Shown here: in pieces, positions 16,790 to 26,579 of the stretch | Layout: each line of letters starts with the position of its first letter | How positions within the stretch are numbered: position 1 is the stretch's first letter | Assembly (NCBI RefSeq): GCF_001042485.2 | Contig: NZ_LBMN02000004.1 | Span: 513,791 to 577,790, forward strand | DNA length: 64,000 nucleotides | From: Bacillus paralicheniformis | Lineage (GTDB): Bacteria > Bacillota > Bacilli > Bacillales > Bacillaceae | Direction of reading: 5' to 3' | The notes under the pieces: model-generated | Told to the model about the DNA's origin: nothing | What the model saw: only the letters and a program-made list of their open reading frames with translations | The model's database searches: none | Made by a program: the position numbers and the translations under genes

Positions 16790-17266
16790 TTAAAGCTTCA
16801 TTCCCATTCGGCTCTTATATCGTTTAATCAGCATCTGGCAGTCGACACTCACGACGCCTTTCAGAGGGTACAGGCGCTTCGTCAAAAATTCCTCCATCTC
16901 CTGATCATTTGCGAAAATGCCGTGCATATGCAGTTTGCTCGGCCCTGTCATATGATAGAGGCTTGTCACGGCGGGCTCTCTTTCTAAAGCAACGGCAACA
17001 GCCTCTAAATATTGGGGTTCGACTTCAACATTGAAAAACACCGATACATGAATTCCAACTTTGACTGGATTGATGACGGCTGTGAATTTTTCAATGATGC
17101 CTTCTTCAATCAAGTTGTTGATCCGCGTTTGTACGGCAACTCTTGAAAGTCCCACGCGCTTTCCTAAATCCGTATAAGAGATTCTTCCTTCCTCATGCAA
17201 GATCGAAAGGATTTTTTTATCCGTTTCATCAAGAATTAAATTTGGCATATGGTAGTCGAGGCTCAC
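16790..17266 (-). CDS. ywrC: Lrp/AsnC-family regulator YwrC
   Basis: 158-residue regulator: N-terminal helix-turn-helix ([35 protein letters not shown] region) and a C-terminal RAM/AsnC ligand domain ([17 protein letters not shown]...[15 protein letters not shown]). In B. subtilis YwrC represses ywrBA. Start is GTG 17266 behind AAAGGAAGGG; an in-frame ATG six codons later is possible. Divergent from ywrD. Confidence 0.88.
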   Translation of the reverse strand: MSLDYHMPNLILDETDKKILSILHEEGRISYTDLGKRVGLSRVAVQTRINNLIEEGIIEKFTAVINPVKVGIHVSVFFNVEVEPQYLEAVAVALEREPAVTSLYHMTGPSKLHMHGIFANDQEMEEFLTKRLYPLKGVVSVDCQMLIKRYKSRMGMKL

Positions 17267-17503
17267 AAATGTCCCTTCCTTTCTGTTTGGTCATTGATCA
17301 TACGAAATTGCTTGTCAATCACGTTATAAATGAACATTTTGTAAATTGTATCATAATACGGATTTCGATATGAATCATTTTAACGTTTTTTTAATACTTA
17401 TTGAAAAAGGGTTGTTAGTTTTTCTTCCCTGAAAGTAGCGCCTCCTTAAACGGGCCACTATACTTCAAACACAAATGGATGCTTGAAAGAAAGGAAGGGA
17501 GCT
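17267..17503. promoter_or_regulatory. Divergent promoter region ywrC / ywrD
   Basis: 237 bases without a gene between divergent ywrC and ywrD. It is AT-rich, with several plausible -10 words, and holds the ribosome site AAAGGAAGGGA for ywrD at its end. I see no clear operator palindrome. Confidence 0.5.
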
Positions 17504-19081
17504 ATGGAGAAGCTGAAGATCGGTTCGAAACAAATGGTTGTCAGTCCTCATTATCTCGCTTCGCTTGCAGGGCACAGCATCATGGAGAAGGGAGGAAACG
17601 CGTTTGACGCGGCTGTGGCAGTAAGCGCGTGCCTTGCTGTTGTCTATCCGCATATGACAGGACTCGGAGGGGATGCTTTTTGGCTGATGTATCACAATGG
17701 AAGCGGCGAGATCAAAGGATACAATGGCAGCGGGCGGTCGGGGCGGAAAGCGGACCGGAATCAGTATAAAGGAGAGCGCGCCATTCCGGTCAGGGGCATG
17801 AGCAGTGCGATTACCGTGCCGGGGATGGCGGACAGCTGGGCCGAAATACTGGCGGCATACGGCCGTTTATCACTTCGGGAGGTGCTGAAGCCGGCGATCA
17901 TGTATGCAGAAAAGGGTTTCCCGGTCTCGCCGGATCAATGTCAAAACACGGTGAAAAACGCCGAGTGGCTTTCCGGTATGCCGATCACTGCAGATATTTA
18001 TCTTCCGGGAGGAAACCCGCCCTCTCCAGGTGAGCGCTTTGTGCAAAAAGAGCTCGCGCGCACTTTGGCGATGATCGCTGAGAAAGGAAGAGACGCCTTT
18101 TATAAAGGGGAAATTGCCCAAGCTTCAGCAGCCTATCTGCAAAACAACGGAGGCATCTTGACCCTGGAAGATTTCGAGCGGCATCAAGGGGAATGGGTGT
18201 CTCCGCTTTCCTCTACATACAGAGGATATGCGATCTATCAAATGCCTCCGAATTCACAAGGATTTACCGGTCTTATGGCATTGAATATTTTGGAAAACTA
18301 CGACTTTGGCATGATCGAGCACGGTTCTTTCGAGTATTATCATCTGCTCATCGAAGCATTGAAATTAAGTATTTCCGACAGCAATAAAGTATTGACTGAC
18401 CCGGCATTTTCCCAAATTCCGCTGGGGCGCCTGCTTGACAAAGGGTATGCGCGGGAGCTGGCCGCAAAAATCGGACTGCCGGCTCTTCAGGCGGAGAGCC
18501 AGCCGCTCGGCAGCGATACGGCTTATGCTGCAGCAGTAGATGAAGACGGGAATGCTGTTTCGTTTATTCAAAGTTTGTATTTCGAATTCGGCTCAGGTGT
18601 GACAGCTGGAGATACCGGTGTCATTTTGCAGAACAGAGGGTCGTTTTTCTCGCTTGATCCCGGCCATGTCAATTCACTGGAGCCGGGAAAAAGAACTTTT
18701 CATACGCTGATGCCCGCCATGGCGTTCAAAGGCGGCAAGCCGAAATTTCTTTACGGAACGCAGGGGGGAGAAGGACAGCCGCAGACGCAGACGGCTCTTA
18801 TCACGAGAATGATAGATTACGGGATGGATCCGCAAACCGCCGTTCATGAACCGAGATGGGTGTGGGGCAGAACATGGGGAGAACGGGTGGAAGGTGTAAG
18901 AATGGAAAGCAGAGTGGCGCCCGAAGTGATTGAAAAACTGCGAAAGCATGGGCATCATATAACCATTGTCGGCGACTTTGACGGTGTGATGGGTCATGCC
19001 GGCATCATCGAGATTGATGATCGAGGTTTCCTGAGAGGGGGAAGCGATCCGAGAAGCGATGGGGCGGCAATCGGCAGTTAA
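17504..19081 (+). CDS. ywrD: Gamma-glutamyltransferase family protein YwrD
   Basis: 525-residue Ntn-hydrolase of the gamma-glutamyltranspeptidase family. The large-subunit motif NAFDAAVAVSACLAVVYPHMTGLGGDAFWL is near the N-terminus. The probable autocleavage threonine lies in SDTAYAAAVDEDGNAVSF, followed by the small-subunit pattern FEFGSGVTAGDTGVILQNRGSFFSLDPGH and GTQGGEGQPQTQ. No signal peptide is seen, so it is probably cytosolic, unlike secreted Ggt. It may act on glutathione-like or gamma-glutamyl compounds. Start ATG 17504 fits the ribosome site; a start at 17483 would precede it. Confidence 0.9.
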   Translation: MEKLKIGSKQMVVSPHYLASLAGHSIMEKGGNAFDAAVAVSACLAVVYPHMTGLGGDAFWLMYHNGSGEIKGYNGSGRSGRKADRNQYKGERAIPVRGMSSAITVPGMADSWAEILAAYGRLSLREVLKPAIMYAEKGFPVSPDQCQNTVKNAEWLSGMPITADIYLPGGNPPSPGERFVQKELARTLAMIAEKGRDAFYKGEIAQASAAYLQNNGGILTLEDFERHQGEWVSPLSSTYRGYAIYQMPPNSQGFTGLMALNILENYDFGMIEHGSFEYYHLLIEALKLSISDSNKVLTDPAFSQIPLGRLLDKGYARELAAKIGLPALQAESQPLGSDTAYAAAVDEDGNAVSFIQSLYFEFGSGVTAGDTGVILQNRGSFFSLDPGHVNSLEPGKRTFHTLMPAMAFKGGKPKFLYGTQGGEGQPQTQTALITRMIDYGMDPQTAVHEPRWVWGRTWGERVEGVRMESRVAPEVIEKLRKHGHHITIVGDFDGVMGHAGIIEIDDRGFLRGGSDPRSDGAAIGS

Positions 19082-19112
19082 CTCCGTTTTCAAAACGCGC
19101 AAACGTCAATAT

Positions 19113-19160
19113 GAGAAAAAAACCCCGTGAACAAGGAGGAATTGTCCACGGGTTTTTTTC
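19113..19160. terminator. Bidirectional terminator ywrD / alsR
   Basis: AAAAAAACCCCGTG...CACGGGTTTTTTT hairpin with further pairing of GAACAA and TTGTCC around GGAGGA. It has T-runs on both strands, between the converging ywrD and alsR. Confidence 0.88.
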
Positions 19161-19167
19161 TATCCGG

Positions 19168-20045
19168 CTATGAGTATTGATCCGAGATTTCGATGAAATG
19201 CTTAAGCGCCGGATTGCGGTTGTCTTTTCGATGTGCGGTAATCCATTCTGCGCGAAGGGGAAAGTCTTCGATTTCTTTGTATACAACATCGAGGTTAAAT
19301 AATCGTTTAGCCGCTGTAGGCACAACGGCGATTCCCATTCCGGCTGTCACGAGGCCGATCACCATTTGGTATTCTGTAGCTTCCTGGGCGATGTTGGGGA
19401 TAAACCCGGCTTTTTCACACAAGAAATTAAATTCCGTGTATAAAGAGGGCCACGCTTCTTTGGCAATGACGATCAGCGATTCGTCTTCAAGATCTTTCAA
19501 ATGTACCCGGGGTTTTCTGTCAGCGGGTGGTGTTTCGGAAGTGCAAGGACACAGTGGCTTTTCTTCACTGTGTATGACTTTAGCTCGTCGTTTCCCAACG
19601 GGGGATGCAGCACGCCGATGTCAATGTGTCCGTTTAGCAGTGCTTCGACCTGATTGGGGGTTGAAAGCTCCCGAAGATCAATCTGGACGGACGGGTACCG
19701 GTTTCGGTATTCCCTGATGATGGGAGGCATGATCTCGTATGTTGCGGAGCCGACAAAGCCGATCACGAGTCTACCCAGCTCCCCGCGGGCCGTCCGCTGA
19801 GCCATGTCGACGGCTTGATCAATCTGGGAAAGTCCTTCCTTGATTTGTTTTAAAAAGACCCCGCCTGCCGCCGTCAGCCTGACGGCTCTTTTTGACCTCT
19901 TCAGCAAGGTGACGCCTATTTCACTTTCTAGCTGTTTAATCTGCTGGCTGAGCGGAGGCTGAGTCATGTTCAGCCGAAGAGCTGCTTTTCCGAAATGCAG
20001 TTCTTCGGCAACAACCATAAAATAACGAAGATGGCGCAGCTCCAT
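19168..20045 (-). pseudogene. alsR: alsR, LysR-family activator of acetoin genes, frameshifted
   Basis: AlsR normally activates alsSD in response to acidification and acetate. The gene is split into two frames: 20045-19497 encodes the helix-turn-helix (FGKAALRLNMTQPPLSQQIKQLE) and the first part of the effector domain, ending HPLTENPGYI-stop; 19500-19168 continues as KDLEDESLIVIAKEAWP...ALKHFIEISD. Joining them needs one extra base near AAAACCCCGGG (about 19506-19516), which restores an uninterrupted VHLKDLEDES junction. So this is one gene with a single-base loss in a homopolymer, either real or a sequencing/assembly error. Divergent from alsS, its known target. Confidence 0.88.
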
Positions 20046-20205
20046 TATTCACTCATTCCTTTCTGAATGCGATTTCAGTCGTTTTACATATTAATTGTAA
20101 GACAAAGAAGTATTGGAAAACAATTTCCACAAGATGTATATTTAATAATACAATAATTTTATTAAAAATTCATTGTAAACGAATGAAAATGGAGGAGTGA
20201 GGGCT

Positions 20206-21924
20206 TTGAAAAATGTAGCCGCTAAAAATGAAACTCTTACTGTAAGAGGAGCAGAGCTTGTGGTGGATAGTCTCATTCAGCAAGGTGTCACTCATGTTTT
20301 CGGTATTCCGGGAGCGAAAATCGATGCGGTATATGACGTATTGAAAGACAAGGGGCCTGAACTGATTGTTTGTCGTCACGAGCAGAATGCAGCATTTATG
20401 GCGGCGGCAGTCGGACGATTGACTGGAAAGCCCGGTGTTTGCCTGGTGACTTCGGGTCCGGGAGCGTCTAATTTAGCGACCGGTCTTGTAACAGCCAATA
20501 CAGAAGGAGATCCGGTTGTTGCCCTGGCGGGTGCTGTAAAAAGAGCGGATCGTCTCAAAAGAACTCATCAATCGATGGATAATGCGGCGTTGTTTCAGCC
20601 GATTACAAAATATAGCGCAGAAGTGGAAGATGCGAACAACATCCCTGAGGCGGTAACCAATGCATTCAGAGCGGCAGCTTCCGGACAGGCCGGGGCAGCG
20701 TTTCTCAGCTTTCCGCAGGACGTTACGGCCGGTCCGGCAACTGCCAAGCCGGTGAAAACCATGCCGGCGCCGAAGCTGGGCGCGGCTCCGGATGAACTGA
20801 TCAGCGCGGCTATCGCCAAAATTCACAATGCGAACCTTCCCGTCGTGCTTGTAGGGATGAAAGGCGGAAGACCTGAAGCGATTGAAGCGGTCCGCCGTCT
20901 GCTGAGAAAAGTGAAACTGCCGTTTGTTGAAACATACCAAGCAGCGGGTACGCTGTCTCACGATTTAGAAGACCAGTACTTCGGCCGGATCGGATTATTC
21001 CGCAATCAGCCCGGAGATATTTTGTTGGAAAAAGCGGATCTCGTTTTGACGGTCGGCTATGATCCGATTGAATACGACCCCGTCTTTTGGAACGGAAAAG
21101 GCGAGCGCAGCGTGATTCATCTTGATGAAATACAAGCCGATATCGATCATGACTATCAGCCTGAAATTGAGCTGATCGGCGATATCGCAGAGACATTAAA
21201 CCATATTGAACATGATTCTTTGCCGGTTTCCATCGATGAATCATTTGCACCTGTACTTGATTATTTGAAGAAAGCGCTGGAGGAGCAAAGCGAGCCGCCT
21301 AAAGAAACAAAAACGGATCTTGTTCATCCGCTGCAAATCGTTCGCGATTTGCGTGATTTGCTGAGCGATGATATAACAGTGACTTGCGACATCGGCTCCC
21401 ATGCGATTTGGATGTCGAGATATTTCCGCACATACCGTCCGTATGGACTGCTGACTTCAAATGGCATGCAGACGCTGGGCGTTGCTTTGCCGTGGGCGAT
21501 CGCAGCAACACTGGTCAATCCGGGACAGAAAGTCGTGTCTGTTTCCGGGGACGGAGGCTTCCTGTTCTCCGCGATGGAGCTTGAGACAGCGGTCAGATTG
21601 AAAGCGCCGATCGTTCACATTGTCTGGAATGACAGCACATACGATATGGTTGCGTTTCAGCAGGAGATGAAATACAAGCGGACGTCCGGAGTCGACTTCG
21701 GCGGAATCGATATTGTAAAATATGCTGAAAGCTTTGGAGCAAAAGGTTTAAGGGTCAATTCGCCAGACGAATTGGCAGAGGTGCTTAAAGCTGGTCTTGA
21801 TGCAGAGGGTCCGGTTGTCATTGATATTCCGGTTGATTACAGCGACAACGTTCATTTGGCTGATCAGCGTTTTCCAAAAAACTTTGAGGAACATTTTAGT
21901 AAACAAGCCTCTAAGCAATCTTGA
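20206..21924 (+). CDS. alsS: Acetolactate synthase, catabolic
   Basis: 572-residue thiamine-diphosphate enzyme that condenses two pyruvates to 2-acetolactate. The N-terminal TPP half has [12 protein letters not shown] and [10 protein letters not shown] with the catalytic glutamate (HEQNA). The C-terminal half has [24 protein letters not shown] and the metal/TPP motif [15 protein letters not shown]...WND. It matches the catabolic AlsS type, not IlvB. The start is TTG 20206 behind GGAGGAGTGAGGG; an upstream GTG at 20197 would overlap that ribosome site. Forms an operon with alsD and is the target of the divergent alsR. Confidence 0.95.
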   Translation: MKNVAAKNETLTVRGAELVVDSLIQQGVTHVFGIPGAKIDAVYDVLKDKGPELIVCRHEQNAAFMAAAVGRLTGKPGVCLVTSGPGASNLATGLVTANTEGDPVVALAGAVKRADRLKRTHQSMDNAALFQPITKYSAEVEDANNIPEAVTNAFRAAASGQAGAAFLSFPQDVTAGPATAKPVKTMPAPKLGAAPDELISAAIAKIHNANLPVVLVGMKGGRPEAIEAVRRLLRKVKLPFVETYQAAGTLSHDLEDQYFGRIGLFRNQPGDILLEKADLVLTVGYDPIEYDPVFWNGKGERSVIHLDEIQADIDHDYQPEIELIGDIAETLNHIEHDSLPVSIDESFAPVLDYLKKALEEQSEPPKETKTDLVHPLQIVRDLRDLLSDDITVTCDIGSHAIWMSRYFRTYRPYGLLTSNGMQTLGVALPWAIAATLVNPGQKVVSVSGDGGFLFSAMELETAVRLKAPIVHIVWNDSTYDMVAFQQEMKYKRTSGVDFGGIDIVKYAESFGAKGLRVNSPDELAEVLKAGLDAEGPVVIDIPVDYSDNVHLADQRFPKNFEEHFSKQASKQS

Positions 21925-21976
21925 TCACAGCAAGTCCAGTCATAACAAACAAAATCAAGGGAGTGAAAAGAGGAAA

Positions 21977-22738
21977 ATGAAAAGTGCAAGCAAACAAAAA
22001 GTGGTTCAGCCCGTTGACAAGAACCTCGACCAGGTCTTTCAGGTCTCAACGATGATATCGTTATTGGACGGGATTTATGACGGGGATTTTTACATGTCTG
22101 AAGCAAAGGATTACGGAGACTTCGGAATCGGAACATTCAACCGGCTCGACGGTGAGCTGATCGGTTTCGACGGTGAGTTTTACCGTCTTCGTTCCGATGG
22201 CAAAGCCTATCCTGTTCAAGGAAGCGATTGTTCTCCGTTTTGCTCGCTCGCTTTCTTCCGGCCGGATATTTATCACGAAATCAAGCAGCGGATGCCGCTT
22301 AAGGCGTTCGAGGAAGAAATGAAACGGATCATGCCGAGTGAAAACCTGTTTTACGCGATCCGCATGGACGGAATCTTTAAGAAAGTCAAAACGAGAACGG
22401 TTGAACTGCAGGAAAAACCGTACGTGCCGATGGTCGATGCGGTAAAATCGCAGCCGATCTTTGATTTTAATGATATTAAAGGGACGATCGTCGGCTTTTG
22501 GACGCCGCAATATGCCAACGGAATCGCAGTTTCCGGCTTCCATCTTCACTTTATTGATGAAGACCGCAATGTCGGCGGACACGTTTTCGATTATGAAATC
22601 GAAGAATGCACGGTGCAAATTTCTCAAAAACTCAATATGAATCTCAGATTGCCGAATACGCAAGATTTCTTTAAAGCGGATCTCAATAAACATGATCTTG
22701 CAGCCGGAATCGAAGCGGCCGAAGGCAATCCCGAGTAA
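21977..22738 (+). CDS. alsD: Alpha-acetolactate decarboxylase
   Basis: 253-residue enzyme converting 2-acetolactate to acetoin. Family marks are FQVSTMISLLDGIYDGD, GIGTFNRLDGELIGFDGEFYRL, FWTPQYANGIAVSGFHLHFIDEDRNVGGHVFDY (the zinc-binding histidines lie here) and a C-terminal helix. ATG 21977 has AAAGAGG upstream; a longer frame from 21797 is an overlap with alsS and not the start. 52 bases after alsS, followed by a terminator. Confidence 0.95.
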   Translation: MKSASKQKVVQPVDKNLDQVFQVSTMISLLDGIYDGDFYMSEAKDYGDFGIGTFNRLDGELIGFDGEFYRLRSDGKAYPVQGSDCSPFCSLAFFRPDIYHEIKQRMPLKAFEEEMKRIMPSENLFYAIRMDGIFKKVKTRTVELQEKPYVPMVDAVKSQPIFDFNDIKGTIVGFWTPQYANGIAVSGFHLHFIDEDRNVGGHVFDYEIEECTVQISQKLNMNLRLPNTQDFFKADLNKHDLAAGIEAAEGNPE

Positions 22739-22741
22739 ATG

Positions 22742-22774
22742 AAAAAGCCCCCTCTTTGAAAAGGGGGCTTTTTT
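22742..22774 (+). terminator. Rho-independent terminator of alsSD
   Basis: Stem AAGCCCCCT / AAGGGGGCTT followed by TTTTTT, starting four bases after the alsD stop. Confidence 0.93.
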
Positions 22775-22858
22775 GCGTTCGCTTGCTTCCTTAAAAATAC
22801 TGTTGCGTATGCTGAGAGGTGACGGTGAAAAAGTCCGGAATCCAGCGGGCCGTTTTGC

Positions 22859-23626
22859 TTATGCTTTCATTCCGGCAATCAATACCGCTTTCAGACAAAA
22901 AGACACCGGATGCCCGTTTTCATCGTGGACGATGTTAAACATGTCACGGCACGACTGGGACGGTTCTGACAAATGGGCATGGATGGCTGCCTTTCTTTGT
23001 TCAGGTACGGCGCCTCTTCGAAGCCAGCTCTCGTAATCGATCGGAAGATTCCATCTCTCCCGGACGGCAAAATCAAGTCCGTTCTCTTTAAACAGCTTCT
23101 GCCATTCGCTCTCTGAATATTCCCTTACGTGTGACGGGTCTCTCAATTGATTGAGCCGATTTATAAATCGGTCTAAAGCTTCGTCCTCCGGAGCACAATG
23201 ATCGATGAGGAGAAAGGAGCCGCCTTTTTTCAAGACGCACGCTATTTCCTGCATGGCCCGGCTGATCTCCGGGAAATGGTGGGCTGCATACCGGCATGTG
23301 ACAATATTAAAGGACTCGTCTGCAAAATCCAATTGTGCTGCATCGCCTTGAAGAAAAACCACATTTTCAGCATTTTTCTGTTTGGCAAATTGAGCCGCGG
23401 TTTGAACCATTTTTTCTGTAATATCGATTCCTGTGCAATGTTTGACAAAAGTCGAAAAGGCAATGGCCGTATGTCCCGCTCCGGTTCCGATATCAAGCAG
23501 GGTTTCACCGCCGTTCAGATTCCGGCAGCTGACCATGGCATCAAGATCTTTTCCCGATGAGAACAGCGGCTCATCTCGATATTGCTCCGGATTTTTTGAA
23601 AATTGCCGTTGCGCGCTAGTTTTCAT
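22859..23626 (-). CDS. ycgJ: SAM-dependent methyltransferase, YcgJ-like
   Basis: 255-residue class I methyltransferase of the UbiE-like group. It has motif I LLDIGTGAGHTAIAFS, an acidic residue at CTGIDITEKM, QGDAAQLDFADESFNIVTCRYAAHHFPE (motifs II-III) and LKKGGSFLLIDHCAPED. The substrate is not evident. ATG 23626 is chosen because AGGAGG (23636-23641 on this strand) gives proper spacing, whereas ATG 23635 abuts it. It is divergent from a LysR gene resembling YcgK; in B. subtilis ycgJ and ycgK are also neighbours but at a distant locus, so this pair has moved as a unit. Confidence 0.82.
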   Translation of the reverse strand: MKTSAQRQFSKNPEQYRDEPLFSSGKDLDAMVSCRNLNGGETLLDIGTGAGHTAIAFSTFVKHCTGIDITEKMVQTAAQFAKQKNAENVVFLQGDAAQLDFADESFNIVTCRYAAHHFPEISRAMQEIACVLKKGGSFLLIDHCAPEDEALDRFINRLNQLRDPSHVREYSESEWQKLFKENGLDFAVRERWNLPIDYESWLRRGAVPEQRKAAIHAHLSEPSQSCRDMFNIVHDENGHPVSFCLKAVLIAGMKA

Positions 23627-23721
23627 TTGTATCATCCTCCTATCGGCTATGTATTTATATTAGGGGAGTCGACAGCCATCAGTCTAAGATATAAAATGTT
23701 TGAAAATGATAGGCGGAAACT

Positions 23722-24678
23722 ATGGGGGTGCGGGAATTGGATATGAGACTTTTTGAATACGCGGCAGAGATTTTCAAAAAAGGCAGTTTTACAAAGGCGG
23801 CTGCCAGCCTGCATATCGCTCAGCCTTCACTGAGCCAGCAAATAAAAAAGCTGGAAAGCGAGCTCGGCTTTCCGCTGTTTTACAGAAACAGAGAGGGGGT
23901 CTCGCCGACTCCTCAAGGGATGCGCTTCATCCGAAAAGCGCAGGATATTTTGCGGTCAAGAGATGAACTGCTGTGTGAAATGCGCGATCAGCTCGAGGAA
24001 ATGGGGACGGAATTATCGATCGGCGTTCCCGCTGTCACGGGAGGGTATCTTCTTCCGCCGCTCCTGAAAGCCTTTCTGAAAAAGCATCCGAACGTACAGG
24101 TTCAGCTGATAGAAGACTCGCCGGCGGCATTGGAAAAAATGACGGAAAACGGATCGGTGGACCTGTCGATTCTCCCTTTGCCGATTGAAAATGACAGGCT
24201 CGCGATCCGGCCGATACTGACCGAGCCGCTTTTTTTGGCGATTCCAAATGAAAGGGAGAGCTGGATGACCGGCCAATTGCGGAAGCTCATCATTTCGGTC
24301 CGGTCGAATGCCGAAAAAAACCCCCTTGCTTTGAAAACGGCCGAGGATGTGCCGTTTATTTTATTAAAAGAAGGCTACGGCTTCCGTAGAATGGTACTTG
24401 ATTTATGTGCGGAGGAAGGGTTTCAACCGAAAGTGACCTTCAAAACAAGCAGCATTGAAACCGCCCAATCTCTCGTTGAACACGGAATGGGGGTCACGGT
24501 CGTGCCCCGGATGGTCATGCGGAAAGAGTCTGACAGAATCGTCTATGTTCCTTTGCAATCCGATCCGTCCCGGACGCTTGAGTTTGCTTATCCGGAAACA
24601 TGCTATTTGTGCCGGGCGGCAAAAGCTTTTATGGAGATGGCCAAAAAAAATCAGACCTCCATGTATGAAGAGGTCTGA
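23722..24678 (+). CDS. ycgK: LysR-family regulator, YcgK-like
   Basis: 318-residue LysR regulator: N-terminal winged helix (FTKAAASLHIAQPSLSQQIKKLESELGFPLFYR) and a periplasmic-binding-like effector domain (ELSIGVPAVTGGYLLPPLLKAFLKKHPNVQVQL...). Start ATG 23722 is preceded by AGGCGG; ATG 23743 is a possible alternative behind GGGGGTG. It probably regulates the divergent methyltransferase gene. The last codons lie inside a terminator hairpin shared with rbsB. Confidence 0.83.
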   Translation: MGVRELDMRLFEYAAEIFKKGSFTKAAASLHIAQPSLSQQIKKLESELGFPLFYRNREGVSPTPQGMRFIRKAQDILRSRDELLCEMRDQLEEMGTELSIGVPAVTGGYLLPPLLKAFLKKHPNVQVQLIEDSPAALEKMTENGSVDLSILPLPIENDRLAIRPILTEPLFLAIPNERESWMTGQLRKLIISVRSNAEKNPLALKTAEDVPFILLKEGYGFRRMVLDLCAEEGFQPKVTFKTSSIETAQSLVEHGMGVTVVPRMVMRKESDRIVYVPLQSDPSRTLEFAYPETCYLCRAAKAFMEMAKKNQTSMYEEV

Positions 24679-24683
24679 TTTTG
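24646..24683. terminator. Bidirectional terminator ycgK / rbsB
   Basis: Stem AATCAGACCTC / GAGGTCTGATT, with A-run before and T-run after. It overlaps the last codons of the LysR gene, with rbsB ending on the other side. Confidence 0.9.
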
Positions 24684-24686
24684 TAG

Positions 24687-25601
24687 TTACTTTTTCGTTT
24701 CCAGTTTGAGCGGTGCGGGTATCGTTTTTTCAACTTTTTTGCCGTTCAAAATATCGCGGGCCGCTTGTACGGCGAGCTTGCCGATCAATTCAGGCTGCTG
24801 GGCGATCGTGGCCGACATATCTCCGGCCTGAACCGCTTTAACCGCATCTTCATTGCCGTCGAAGCCAACGACAAGTATCTCTTTCCCTGAGCTTCTGATC
24901 GCTTCAATCGCGCCGAGCGCCATTTCGTCATTATGGGCGAAAACCGCTTGAATATCAGGATTTCCTTGAAGAAGGTTCTCCATAACGTTCAACCCTTTTG
25001 TCCGGTCAAAGTCGGCTGTTTGCTTGGCGATCACATTCAGCTTGTCATCAGCGGTCTTATGAAACCCTGAGCCCCGTTCCCTTGTTGCCGATGCACCGGG
25101 GACGCCTTCAAGTTCAGCCACTTTTGCGCCTTTGCCGAGCTGCTGTACGATAAAGTCCGCTGCCATTTGCCCGCCTTTTACGTTATCTGAAGCGACGAGC
25201 GTTTCTACTTTTCCGTTTTCGGCGGAGCGGTCAAGGGTGACGACCGGAATGCCAAGCGAATTGGCCGATTGGACTGCCGTTGAGATGGCGGAGGAGTCGG
25301 CCGGATTGATCAATAAAGCGTCAACGCCTTGCTGCAGAAGATCTTCGACATCATTCGTCTGCTTTGCTGAATCATCCTGTGCATCGACGACAATCACTTC
25401 AATCCCTTGTTTTTTTGCTTCTTTGACAACTCCGTTCTTTAATGAAACGAAAAACGGGTTTTTCAAAGTCGAGACAGATAAACCGATTTTGATATCGGTT
25501 CCTTTTTCTTTATTTGGCTTTGCCCATTCCGGCGGCTCCAGCGAGCAGGCGGACAGAAACAGAAGCGCCAATGCGGTGAAAACCGTTAATGTTTTTTTCA
25601 T
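24687..25601 (-). CDS. rbsB: Ribose ABC transporter, substrate-binding lipoprotein
   Basis: 304-residue binding protein. It has a lipoprotein signal peptide with the lipobox LSAC (Cys19 region: FLSACSLEPPEW), then the periplasmic-binding fold typical of RbsB: IGLSVSTLKNPFFVSLK, VDAQDD, LLINPADSSAIS, VTLDRSA, VFAHNDEMALGA and VVGFDG. It binds ribose outside the membrane for RbsC/RbsA. Last gene of rbsRKDACB. Confidence 0.94.
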   Translation of the reverse strand: MKKTLTVFTALALLFLSACSLEPPEWAKPNKEKGTDIKIGLSVSTLKNPFFVSLKNGVVKEAKKQGIEVIVVDAQDDSAKQTNDVEDLLQQGVDALLINPADSSAISTAVQSANSLGIPVVTLDRSAENGKVETLVASDNVKGGQMAADFIVQQLGKGAKVAELEGVPGASATRERGSGFHKTADDKLNVIAKQTADFDRTKGLNVMENLLQGNPDIQAVFAHNDEMALGAIEAIRSSGKEILVVGFDGNEDAVKAVQAGDMSATIAQQPELIGKLAVQAARDILNGKKVEKTIPAPLKLETKK

Positions 25602-25615
25602 CAGTATAGCCCTCC

Positions 25616-26578
25616 TTAAGCGGATTTCTTGCGGTCCAGCAGGACTGCGATCAAAATGACGACACCTTTGACGACCATTTGGAAAAAGGAAGAGACGCCA
25701 AGCAGGTTCAAGCCGTTATTCAACGTTCCGATGATGAGGACGCCGATGAGTGTGCCGGCAATTCGTCCTCTTCCTCCGGCAAGGCTTGTACCGCCTAATA
25801 CGACCGCGGCAATGGCGTCGAGTTCGTAGGAAGTGCCTGCCGTCGGCTGGGCTGAGTTTAGCCGTGACGTCAAGATGGCTCCAGCCAACGCGGATAATAG
25901 GCCGGCAAGAGAATAAATCATCATTTTGACGCGCGGAACTTTAATGCCCGAGATCAGGGCCGCTTTTTCATTTCCGCCGATTGCATACGTGCGGCGGCCG
26001 AAAGGCGTTTTGTGAAGGATCACCCAGAGGATGATAAAGGCGGCCGCCATAGTTATCGCAGGGACGGGGATGCCTAAAAAGTAGCCGCGTCCGAAAAGCT
26101 GGAAGCCGTAGTGATTGCCGAGCCCTGTAATCGGATTGCCGTCTGTGTAAACCATCGTCAATCCGCGGAAAATCGTCATTGTCGCAAGTGTTGCGATGAA
26201 CGGGGCCATTTTGCCCTTCGTGATTAACAGCCCGTTGACCAAGCCGAGCAGGGCTCCAATCAGGCAGCCGATGATGACGGCAAAAACAGGATCGATGCCG
26301 CCGGCGATCATGCCGGCGATCAATGCGCTCGACAGCGCCAAAATCGCTCCGACGGAAAGGTCGATGCCGCCGGTCAAAATGACAAAGGTCATGCCGAACG
26401 CGATCAGCGCATTAATGGCGACTTGTCTTAACAAGTTTAAAATATTTAACGGTTCTAAAAAGCTCGGGTTTAATACTGATACGATGACGACGAGAATAAT
26501 CAGGCCGAGAAACGGACCGAGCTTTTGCATTACAGAATCGACATTAAGGCTTTTTTTCACAGCCGGTTGAGTTTTCAT
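25616..26578 (-). CDS. rbsC: Ribose ABC transporter permease
   Basis: 320-residue permease of the RbsC/XylH type with about ten hydrophobic segments and the family motif GGIDLSVGAILALSSALIAGM. The C-terminal part contains AIAAVVLGGTSLAGGRGRIAGTLIG, the ATPase-contact region. 14 bases from rbsB and 1 base from rbsA. Confidence 0.94.
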   Translation of the reverse strand: MKTQPAVKKSLNVDSVMQKLGPFLGLIILVVIVSVLNPSFLEPLNILNLLRQVAINALIAFGMTFVILTGGIDLSVGAILALSSALIAGMIAGGIDPVFAVIIGCLIGALLGLVNGLLITKGKMAPFIATLATMTIFRGLTMVYTDGNPITGLGNHYGFQLFGRGYFLGIPVPAITMAAAFIILWVILHKTPFGRRTYAIGGNEKAALISGIKVPRVKMMIYSLAGLLSALAGAILTSRLNSAQPTAGTSYELDAIAAVVLGGTSLAGGRGRIAGTLIGVLIIGTLNNGLNLLGVSSFFQMVVKGVVILIAVLLDRKKSA

Positions 26579-26579
26579 G

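Noticed and set aside
20473..20961. 162-residue frame antisense to alsS
   Set aside because: Shadow of a strongly conserved gene; composition follows the reverse codons of AlsS.
22061..22693. 210-residue frame antisense to alsD
   Set aside because: Shadow frame without ribosome site; alsD on the other strand is certain.
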